Under the pieces are notes generated by a model. That model was not told where the DNA came from. It made no database searches and saw only the letters and a program-made list of their open reading frames with translations. The position numbers and the translations under genes were made by a program. From Blastocladiella emersonii ATCC 22665 (Eukaryota; Blastocladiomycota; Blastocladiomycetes; Blastocladiales; Blastocladiaceae), in contig JANHCV010000011.1 in assembly GCA_025594325.1 (NCBI GenBank), positions 682,001 through 746,000 on the forward strand: 64,000 nucleotides of DNA, written 5' to 3'. This document shows, one piece after another, positions 31,968 through 39,671 of this stretch (its first letter is position 1; each line of letters begins with the position of its first letter).

Positions 31968-32909
31968 ATGACATCTGATGCAAAGCTTGACTCGGCGGCG
32001 CTGACAAGCAAGCTTGACGCTCTCGCCCTCACCGCGGCTCCACCTACGCCTCAGCGGGACTCGGTCCGCGAGAACGATCTGATGCCAATTATTGACGAGG
32101 GCGAGACTGAGCCGCCGAATTTTCCTGGTCGACCTGCTTTCGTCCCACCTATGACGCGACTTGCCCGAATCAACAAAATTGCTGCTCCCAACAAGAAAGT
32201 TGTTTCTCTCGTCGATGCGCGCGATGCGCTTCTCGCTGCTGGCGAGACCGTAGCTAGTGTTGGAGGCGCTCTCGCCGAACACCCCATGCTTCGCTTTGTG
32301 CGGCGGTCCACGCTCAGTCCTTGGGATTTCATGTCGAGATGCATTCGAATGATTTTGCACAAGGAGCCCGCACAGGCTCGCAACGTTGAACATGATCTCT
32401 CGATTGCATTCGCCAACGCGTTTCTGTCAGTCGCAGACCCAGTCGACCTCAAACCAACCTTCTTCAAGCTTGCAGCAACGGCTAGCAGCAAAGCCATAAC
32501 TGCGACCGCCCTCCTCGAGCAGCTTTGCATGGATTTCAGCGCTGCTAAGAGCGAGAATGGCAGCGAAAGCGACTTCGAATTCGACAGCGATTCCGAGCTT
32601 GATCTTGATGTCGCCAAGCATATTCTCGAGGATTTTTGCGATCTTGCTGCGCGACTTGTGACCGATCCGTTGGCCCTTGACAAGCGCGTGCATCGACTTG
32701 CTCGCAACGGTGACTACACGGACAGCGATTTCAGCGACAATGATGAAGACTTCTACGGCGGAGCTGGCCAAGCGTACCCTCTTGACGATGACAACTACTA
32801 CGACCATTACTATGACGACCGCTACGATGACCGCTACGACGACCGCTACGACTATGACGACGACGACTACGGCAGCGATGATTCTTGGATGTATGACGGC
32901 CGCGACTAG
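31968..32909 (+). CDS. Orphan tandem-array protein, paralog 4
   Basis: A single exon of 313 residues, the longest of the four. The leader is MTSDAKLDSAALTSKLDALA, with TPPTPQRDS-type residues after it. The core comprises MTRLARINKIAAPNK, LVDARDALLAAGET, LAEHPMLRFVRRS, LHKEPAQARNVEHDLSIAFA and LLEQLCMDFS, where the CADC motif has decayed to CMDF. An extra acidic insert (SENGSESDFEFDSDSELD) follows, then VTDPLALDKRVHRLARNGDY. The tail is extremely acidic and Tyr-rich, built from near-tandem YDDRYDDRYDD units coded by a degenerate 12-bp repeat (32810-32860). An upstream in-frame ATG at 31794 would add 58 residues, but the ATG used here aligns with paralog 2. No family is recognised. Confidence 0.8.
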   Translation: MTSDAKLDSAALTSKLDALALTAAPPTPQRDSVRENDLMPIIDEGETEPPNFPGRPAFVPPMTRLARINKIAAPNKKVVSLVDARDALLAAGETVASVGGALAEHPMLRFVRRSTLSPWDFMSRCIRMILHKEPAQARNVEHDLSIAFANAFLSVADPVDLKPTFFKLAATASSKAITATALLEQLCMDFSAAKSENGSESDFEFDSDSELDLDVAKHILEDFCDLAARLVTDPLALDKRVHRLARNGDYTDSDFSDNDEDFYGGAGQAYPLDDDNYYDHYYDDRYDDRYDDRYDYDDDDYGSDDSWMYDGRD

Positions 32910-33288
32910 GCTTACAGCATCGTATGTTATTGGTTGGTCAACAGCGGTCCCGGCCTATTTTTTATGCCGCGCTCATCAAAGCGCCAATAATTTCCTGATT
33001 AAATATATACATCTCGTGTTCAATGTGCTCAACCAGGGAGAGCCTCAACGATCTCACAAGAGATAGGTCATTTCAACGATCAAGCCATCACCGCTTGACA
33101 ACAGCTCATAGCTCTCGAGTATGGCTGATGGTTCTGTGGTCACAAGCACAACTTGATGAGTGCAGAGCGAAGTGGTGATATGCAGTGCGAATCGGGTCGT
33201 GCTACCACAGCTCTCAAATAGCCTCACTCTCGCTCCCTTGAGTGGACTAAGACTCGCTCCTTGAACTCCCAACCGCTGCTGTCTCATA
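32910..33288. other. Intergenic spacer, nothing recognised
   Basis: This spacer between paralog 4 and the truncated gene at 33289 is moderately AT-rich. I see no RNA gene or conserved repeat in it. Confidence 0.5.
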
Positions 33289-33412
33289 ATGTTTCTGAAA
33301 ACCTCTAAAAATGTGACCGACGTACGTTGCTCTCCACTCCCCTGCGGACAAATCTGCTCACGTTTCTTTTGCTTCTCAACAGAACGTCACAATGGACGAC
33401 CAGAATGAGGCC
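33289..33412 (+). pseudogene. 5' end of a host gene cut by an LTR
   Basis: A short exon (33289-33321, MFLKTSKNVTD) is followed by a 61-bp intron with GTACGT donor and CAACAG acceptor, typical of this window, and a second exon (33383-33412, NVTMDDQNEA). The frame runs directly into the retrotransposon LTR at 33413, where TGTTGA gives a stop one codon later. The part retained is too short to identify. The splice signals make it more likely than chance, but the call is tentative. Confidence 0.4.
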
Positions 33413-33628
33413 TGTTGATGCCAACAGAAGGAGGCGGGAGACAAGTAGTCAGGGATGTCTATTCCTGCCTTCGGCCCCAAACCCAAGACGGGGAGAGGGG
33501 AGAATGGATAACAAAGCAGGGCGCGCCGCAGCGGGGTGCGGCGGCGCGGGAGCGAGGGATTGCGGGCGGCTCACGCGAGATCAGATGATTGATCACCGCG
33601 GTCGTGGCCACATGAACGACACGCAACA
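33413..33628 (-). repeat. 3' LTR of the chromodomain element
   Basis: 216 bp, TGTTGATGCC...CGCAACA on the plus strand. It differs from the other LTR at five sites, all consistent with CpG transitions. Confidence 0.92.
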
Positions 33629-35266
33629 TCACCTCCCCCCAGACCGTGACCTGAGCGACTTGACGAACCCTTGGTACACCGCGTTCTTGAGCTGGCGACC
33701 GGACCGGCTGCGCGTGATGGACGACGGCGGGTCGGGCGAGGGTGAGCGCGCGCGCTTCGGGTTGGCGCGGGCAGGCGATGAGGCGGCCGAGGACTGCGTG
33801 ACCGAGAACTGCGACTTGTTGGCCGAGACTTGGCGAGGAGCAGGATCTTGGCATGGAGCGGGCGCAGGGGAAGACGCGGCGACCTTGGAGGCGAGACGCT
33901 GCAGCGAACGCTGGCGCTCGAGCCGGGTGTTGGCCGAGATCTTCTTGTGGTAGTTGTTGATGGCGCCGGCGGTGTCGAAGCTGCTGGCGGGGATCCACGA
34001 GTTCTCGGCGGAGCGATCGGACCAGCGGACCAGGTACTTGCGCTTGCCGTTCGCGCCGTCGCGATGACGGAGGATGTCGCGCACGGTGTCCAATTCGCCC
34101 AAAGGCGCCGACTCGGGCTGGATGAGGCGCAGGTGGTGCGCGGGGATTTTCTCGACGAGTGCGCCAGTGGCGTCGCGGAGCACGTACGCGCCACCACGGT
34201 TGCAGCGGACCGCCGTGTATGGGCCCTCGTAGCGTGGGTTGAGGCAGGAGGCGCGGTCAGTGGTCATGCACATGACAATGGCGCCCGCGGGGAAGTCGGT
34301 GGCAATGATCTTGCAGTGCTGATCGGCGCGCGCCTGCACGATGGCGTTGCGGTTGGCGGTGCGCTGCGCAATGGCGGGGTAGATGGACTCGGTCATGAGC
34401 TTGAGGCGAGCGAGCTGCTCCTGCTCGGTCATGTCGCGGAGGGGCGGCTGCGCGCAGTAGTTGCGGAGCGCGTTGGCGGGACGCGCGAACATGAGTGAGA
34501 AGGGCGTCGAGCCGTGGCGCGCGTGCGCGCGCGTGTTGTAGGCGTACAGGATGGCCGGGACCATGGCGGGCCAGCGGTTGAGCTGCCCGTTGAGCGAGGG
34601 GAGCAGCATCTCCTTGACCGAGCGAACAAGACGCTCCGAGGCGCCGTTGGCCTGCGGGTGGTACGGCGACACGAGGCAGCAGTCAATGCCGGCCATGTTG
34701 GCAAGCGAGGCGATGATCTGGTTGGCGAACTCGGGGCCGTTGTCAGACTGGATGATGCGCGGGAAACCAAACTGGAAGCACGTGGCCAGGAAGCAGGTGG
34801 CGACCTCGCCGGCAGACGTGGAGCGGATTGGGTGGAGCCACACGAACTGGGTGCAGATGTCGATGATCACGAGCACGTGCGTGTATCCGTTGGGCGAGAT
34901 GGGCAGCTGCATGCAGTACATGGACAGGTGGTCGAGCGGCAGCAGCGCCTCAATCGAGCGCATTGGGTGGAAACCCTGCCACGTGGCCAAGAACTGCGCG
35001 CACGGGATGCAACTGGCAATGACGCGCTGGCAGTCGGCGAGCATGCCAGGCCATTCGTGGCCGAGGACAACGAGCTGCTGCTGTGTGGCCGCGGGACCCA
35101 ATTGGCCCCAGTCGTGCACGTCGCGGATGATCTGGTCGCGCTGGTCACGCGGAACGGGCGCCGTGTTGAGGCGCTGCGCGGGCGGGACGGTGCCAATGGG
35201 CGAGAACTTGGGCCGCGGCGCGCTACCCTCGGGGGCGGGTGCGGCGGCAACGACGCAGGCGTGCAC
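33629..35266 (-). CDS. Integrase with chromodomain (pol C-terminal part)
   Basis: An intact 545-codon frame from the retrotransposon pol. An HHCC zinc-binding region occupies about residues 45-92 (VHDWG...LGHEWPGMLADCQ...SCIPC). The catalytic core follows with the DD35E residues in LDHLSMYC, IIQSDNGPEF and QANGASERL. After the GPYTAVRCNRGGAYVLRD module comes a chromodomain (about residues 395-445: VRDILRHRD...KYLVRWSDRSAENSWIP), which places it among the fungal chromoviruses. The chromodomain of this class targets integration to particular chromatin. The C-terminus is basic and ends at the polypurine tract. No own start is expected, because this part is normally released from a polyprotein. 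Confidence 0.9.
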   Translation of the reverse strand: MHACVVAAAPAPEGSAPRPKFSPIGTVPPAQRLNTAPVPRDQRDQIIRDVHDWGQLGPAATQQQLVVLGHEWPGMLADCQRVIASCIPCAQFLATWQGFHPMRSIEALLPLDHLSMYCMQLPISPNGYTHVLVIIDICTQFVWLHPIRSTSAGEVATCFLATCFQFGFPRIIQSDNGPEFANQIIASLANMAGIDCCLVSPYHPQANGASERLVRSVKEMLLPSLNGQLNRWPAMVPAILYAYNTRAHARHGSTPFSLMFARPANALRNYCAQPPLRDMTEQEQLARLKLMTESIYPAIAQRTANRNAIVQARADQHCKIIATDFPAGAIVMCMTTDRASCLNPRYEGPYTAVRCNRGGAYVLRDATGALVEKIPAHHLRLIQPESAPLGELDTVRDILRHRDGANGKRKYLVRWSDRSAENSWIPASSFDTAGAINNYHKKISANTRLERQRSLQRLASKVAASSPAPAPCQDPAPRQVSANKSQFSVTQSSAASSPARANPKRARSPSPDPPSSITRSRSGRQLKNAVYQGFVKSLRSRSGGR

Positions 35267-35273
35267 AGCAGGC

Positions 35274-35640
35274 GCGGGTGTTGAAGAAGAGCTGCCCCCA
35301 TGGGTGGGTGCGGCAGCAAAAGCGCGGGCCCGCTCCGCGGGCGGGAGCGAGGCCGGCGCAAGGAAGAAGTGTTGAGCACGATTCTCCGCAAGGGAGAGAC
35401 GTCATGAGCTGCTCGAGCTCGCCATCGCCGAGGGCACACTCGGGGAGAGACAGCGCGGGTGTTGAAGAAGCTGCCCCCATGGGTGGGTGCGGCAGCAAAA
35501 GCGCGGGCCCACTCTGCGGGCGGGAGCGAGGCCGGCGCGAGGAAGAAGTGTTGAGCACAATTCTCCGCAAGGGAGAGATTGTGCGTCATGAGCTGCTTGA
35601 GCTCGCCGTCGCCGAGGGCACACTTGGGGAGAGATGGCGC
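35274..35640. repeat. 181-bp tandem duplication inside pol
   Basis: Two head-to-tail copies of a segment beginning GCGGGTGTTGAAGAAG (35274 and 35455). They differ by a few substitutions, a 3-bp indel near the start and a small indel around GAGAGATTGTGCGTC. Two copies of the residues FLAPASLPPAEWARAF and PTHGG are produced in shifted frames. The duplication separates RNase H from integrase and breaks the polyprotein. Confidence 0.85.
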
Positions 35641-35848
35641 AGGAGAGGATCCAGAGGGACCCCCCCCCCACCAGTGGGCGCCCACGGGGGGAACGTGATA
35701 CAGGACGACGGCTGGCGCAGTTGATGGCAACGAGACGGGCACAGGCGTTGGTATTATACAGGCGCGACAGGATGTCGGGCAGCACGTTCAGGACGCCGGG
35801 GAGATGCGTGACCGAGAACGAGAGGGAGAGCAGCGTGTTAAGCCAGTT

Positions 35849-36660
35849 TTAGAGGATGGGCAATAGGCGCTTCTGCGTGAACATGTGGGTGAGCGCCACG
35901 TGGTCCGTGAACAACGCAAAACGGCGGCCGTGGAGGTAGTAGAAGAAGCGAGTGAGCGCAAAGACGATGCCGAGGAGCTCGCGCTTGGTGGCCAAGTAGT
36001 TCTGCTCGGCGGGCTGCAGAGAGCGAGAGGCAAACGAGATGTAGCGCGGGGACTCGTGGCTACCCTGGAACAGGATGGCGCCAAGACTGACTTTTGAGGC
36101 GTCGGTAGCGACGAAGAACGGCTTGGAGAAATTGGGTGGCGCAAGACACGGGGCGGTGGCGACAGCGGCCTTTACGGCGAGGAACGCCTGCTCGCACTCG
36201 TTGGTCCACACGTTGCGGATGTTGAGGTCAATGCGCTTGAGGTTTGCGCAGCGCGTTGAGCGGGTGCATGAGGACCGCAGCGAGCGGGATGTAGGCGCGC
36301 AGGTAGTTGACAAGGCTGAGGAACTTCTGGACCTGGTTGCCGGACGTCAGACGCAGCCAGTTGTGGATTGAGACGACCTTGGCCTTGGCGGGCTGCACGC
36401 CCTCGGCCGAGACAACGTGGCCAAGCAGGTGCATGCGTGTAGAAGAAGCACTTGGCAGGGTTGAGGCGGAGGTTCCACCGTGTGAGACAGTAGACGACGG
36501 TAGACGACGAGGACGAGGTGCTGCGTGTGCTCCTCGATCAAGGCCAAGAAGATGACGAGATCGTCAATGAAGACGCGCACAAACAGCATGTTGTGGAAGA
36601 TGTTGTACATGACGGCCTGGAACTGCGCCGAGAGGGTCTTGATGCCAAACGGGCCGCGCA
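35849..36660 (-). pseudogene. Retrotransposon RT (C-terminal part) and RNase H remnant
   Basis: 36660-36550 codes the RT active-site region: GPFGIKTLSAQFQAVMYNIF then VRVFIDDLVIF, with the FxDD catalytic pair present. The following thumb region is in a shifted frame. 36313-35849 codes the Ty3-type RNase H: FFVATDASKVSLGAILFQG, YISFASRSLQPAEQNY, TKRELLGIVFALTRFFYYLHG and FTDHVALTHMF, with the catalytic Asp and Glu residues present. At least one frameshift separates them, so this is not a working enzyme. Confidence 0.85.
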
Positions 36661-36662
36661 AA

Positions 36663-36968
36663 GACGACATTGGGCTGGATAGAGCTGGAATGATGTTGTC
36701 GAGGAACAAGTCTGCACGCACGGTCAGGAACGCCGGGTAGCACTGAGAAGGCTCGCCGCGAACGGGCGTGCGGTTCGCTGCAGCCGAACGAGCGCGCGAA
36801 GACGACATCGGGCTGGATAGAGCCAGAATGATGTTGTCGAGGAACAGGTCTGCACGCACGGTCAGGAACGCCGGGTAGCACCGAGAAGGCTCGCTGCGAA
36901 CGGGCGTGCGGTTCGCTGCAGCTGAACGAGCGCGCGAAGACGACATCGGGCTGGATAGAGCCGGAATG
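36663..36968 (-). repeat. 138-bp in-frame tandem repeat (46 codons) before RT
   Basis: The landmark GACGACAT(C/T)GGGCTGG occurs at 36663, 36801 and 36939, exactly 138 bp apart, giving two full units and a partial third. In the minus-strand frame each unit encodes a 46-residue segment containing CYPAFLTVRADLFLDNII. 138 is a multiple of three, so the reading frame survives the amplification. Confidence 0.9.
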
Positions 36969-37387
36969 ATGAGGTCAGAGATATTATTATTGTGAGCGAC
37001 AAGCGCCACGTACAGGTCGCGGATGGACGCGCGTGCCCAGGTCACGAAAATGCGGGCGTGCCCAGCCAGTTGGGGTCGACCGCACCGGCGCCGTCGTGCT
37101 CACGGCGCGCACCAGAGCGGGCGGGGGCGGCGAAATGCGCGACGGGACTGAGGCGGCCGCGAAGGGGATCGTTGTGGGTGACGGTGGCGGCGCGGGCCGA
37201 GGTGGGGCCGAGGCGGGAGCCAACGATGTGGTAGAACTTGTCGAGCAGGTGCGCGAACAGGCTGGTGGCGGACGCCGGCAGGAGGGCGAGGACACGGAGG
37301 TGGTGAGCGAGCAGGGGCTGGGAGCGGGGAATGCCGTCGACCGCGTGGGCAGGCAAGGAGACGAACTCGGAGCGGGAGCGCTTGAGG

Positions 37388-38752
37388 TCATCCGCCAAAC
37401 TTGGTCTCGAGACCCGCGGGCCAGATGGGCGCCACAGCCGCGTGGTAGTTGCGCGGGGCGCGCTCGCGCACAGCGGAGCGGGAGCGCGAGCGGGACCGGG
37501 GACGCGAGCAGGACCGGGAACGCGAGCGCTGACGCTCGTCGCTGCCGCCACAATCACGATCGTGGCGGTCGTCGGGCACGGCGAGAAGCGCGCGCGGGGC
37601 GTCGCGGGACGCGCGGTCGTCACGGCCGGCCTTGCCCTTGTCGTAGTGGCCGTTCTTGTTGTGGGCGCCGCCGCCGCGGTGGTTGTTGTAGTTGTTGTTG
37701 TTCTTGTTCTTGTTCTTGTCCTTGTCCTCGTCGCCCGACTTGGTGCGCGCGGCCGGCATGGCAGACGAGGCGTCGCCAGCGTCGCTGGCGGGCGCCTTGC
37801 TGCGCGAGGCGATCTGGACGTAGCCGTGGGGGCCAATGAGGTCGACGAGCGTGAGCGGGGTGCGCTTGGAGGTGGCGGTGCCGAGCGTGTGGCAGAGGGC
37901 GTTGTAGACGTCGTCCTTGATGCCCTTGACCGAGTTGAGGAACGAGGAGAGGAGCGCAGGAGGCAGGTGGCCGGTGGGATCCAGGCAACCCCCCTTGCGG
38001 AGACGCCGGACAAACACAACGCGGTGGCGCTCAAGGGTGAGGCCCGGAGTGGTGGGGAATGAGAGGTCGAGGTAGCGGACGATGGGGGCGCGCTCCATGT
38101 GGTTGAAGAAGTGGGCGATCAGCTGGTGCTCCTCGAGACTGGCGCCCTCGCAGACCATCGACTTGTACACGACCTGGGCGTCGTGGCCGACGGTGGTGGT
38201 GGCGGCGTTGAGCAGCTTGTACAGGTTGTGCAGCGGGTAGAGGTCGCGGAGGTTGCGGAGGAAGGTGGCTGGGTCTCAGCAGTTGCTGCGGGTTGGGTGG
38301 CGGTAGTTGATGCGGGTGCTCTCGATGTCGGCGCGCAGCTGCTTGTCGACGCTGGTGGTCGACGCGGCGGGAGCGGCTGGCAAGGCGGCGGCCGGCGCGG
38401 CCAGGGGCGCCTTGGCGGGCAGCATGTCGACGGCGAGGTTGATGATGTTGTTGTAGCGCGAGTGCGCGGCGATGAGCGCGTCCAGCGCCTTGGCGGCCTG
38501 GGCCTGCAGCTTGGGCGGGTGGGTGGCCGACGTGCCGTTGCCCTGGGACGGCGCGGGTTGCGCGGCGGCGTCGATGGCGGCCGAGCAGGCAGCGAACTGC
38601 TCAGCGAGTAGCTGGCGCAGCTCAGCGGCGCGCGCGCGTGCGGCGGGCACGGCCTGGGGGTCCTTGGCCGCGGTGCTGCATGTGCCGGGGAGCGCGGAGA
38701 TGTCGCTGCAGAGCGCCGGCGAGATGGTGAAGGTGGTGGGGTTCGAGGCCAT
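37388..38752 (-). pseudogene. Retrotransposon gag (broken)
   Basis: Starts MASNPTTFTISPALCSDIS, only 22 bp after the 5' LTR. It is interrupted near 38,275 by a stop or frameshift, after which the capsid-like part continues (FLRNLRDLYPLHNLYKLLN, then CEGASLEEHQLIAHFFNHM, SSFLNSVKGIKDDVYNALC). The C-terminus has an Asn/Lys-rich microsatellite-coded stretch and an Arg/Ser-rich basic tail ending near KFGG. I see no CCHC zinc knuckle; the RS-rich tail may serve as the nucleic-acid-binding part. Confidence 0.75.
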
Positions 38753-38774
38753 GCAGAAAACTACTTGAAGAAAA

Positions 38775-38990
38775 TGTTGATGCCGACAGAAGGAGGCGGG
38801 AGACAAGTAGTCAGGGATGTCTATTCCTGCCTTTGGCCCCGAACCCAAGACGGGGAGAGGGGAGAATGGATAACAAAGCAGGGCGCGCCGCAGCGGGGTG
38901 TGGCGGCGCGGGAGCGAGGGATTGCGGGCGGCTCACGCGAGATCAGATGATTGATCACCGCGGTTGTGGCCACATGAACGACACGCAACA
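38775..38990 (-). repeat. 5' LTR of the chromodomain element
   Basis: 216 bp and 97.7% identical to the LTR at 33413-33628 by direct count (5 differences). Gag begins 22 bp inside it on the minus strand. Confidence 0.92.
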
Positions 38991-39271
38991 GCAACCTTGG
39001 CAAAGATGGGCTCGGCCTGCTTCGACTTGTTCGTGTCGCGCTTGCCGGGGCGCGGCACGATGCGAGGCAGGCGGGCCGAGAACTTGCCGAGTGCGTGCTT
39101 GACTGAGGCGACGGTTGAGGGCACGAACGGCAGGTTGAAGGCCTTCTCGGACTTGAAGCAGTAGTCCTCGCACGCCAAGGAAAGCGTGGAGTACGAGGAC
39201 TGGCACTGCTCGTGGGCCGAGAGGAGGATGGCGGTCGAGGGGACCTTGGCGGGGGCAGAAAACATCATCAT
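38991..39271 (-). pseudogene. 5' part of a host gene cut by the other LTR
   Basis: A minus-strand frame starts MMMFSAPAKVPSTAILLSAH at 39271 and stays open for about 93 codons (CEDYCFKSEKAFNLPFVPS, RLPRIVPRPGKRDTNKSKQ, AEPIFAKVA) up to the LTR edge. A TATA-like TATAAAG lies about 145 bp upstream (39414-39420, minus strand). The product is not recognised. It is not the same gene as the plus-strand fragment at the other end of the element. Confidence 0.45.
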
Positions 39272-39671
39272 TTTTGGGATAGGCTCTGGAGGGCGCGCGA
39301 GCGAGAGGTTTAGCAACTCAACTTGGTAAGCGGTGAGCAGCAAGGGATGCATACATGGATGAAATAAAGACCTAGGATGGAGAGCAAGAGAAGGAGGGCC
39401 GAGGAACGGGCGATCTTTATAGGGGACGGCAGTTCGCCCTGGTTCAAGACGAGCATGCATACATCGTTCATTTCGACCCCCGTGGCAGTGGCGATCACCC
39501 ACGAGGCAGTGCGAGACATCACGGGGTTGCGAGACACTTTTCGAGTGATGTCGCTTTGACTGCTCTTGCTCCCTAATCCTCGTCTCGCACCTTTACGCGA
39601 TGGTCCCTTGCACAGCTTCTCAAAAGACCAAACTATCCATGTTACACACACAACAAAATCGACCACCACCA
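39272..39671. other. Intergenic spacer
   Basis: Upstream DNA of the truncated minus-strand frame and downstream DNA of the SNF2-RING gene. Apart from the TATA-like site near 39417 I see nothing. Confidence 0.5.

Larger units (their letters stand above)
33413..38990 (-). mobile_element. Defective Ty3-type chromodomain LTR retrotransposon
   Basis: A 5578-bp element read on the minus strand: LTR - gag - degenerate pol N-terminus - RT remnant - RNase H - integrase - chromodomain - LTR. The two 216-bp LTRs begin TG and end CA and differ at five positions, all CG versus TG or CA. A polypurine tract (GGGGGGAGG on the minus strand, 33632-33640) abuts the 3' LTR, and the pol stop codon lies at the junction. 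I could not find a convincing tRNA primer-binding site next to the 5' LTR. Protease and the N-terminal half of RT are not recognisable. Gag carries a stop or frameshift near 38,275, and a 46-codon tandem repeat and a 181-bp duplication break up pol. No target-site duplication is seen: left flank ...AGGCC, right flank GCAAC.... Confidence 0.9.

Noticed and set aside
37680-37720. GTT/CTT repeat as a regulatory element
   Set aside because: It is a microsatellite inside retrotransposon gag coding Asn/Lys repeats; no regulatory context.
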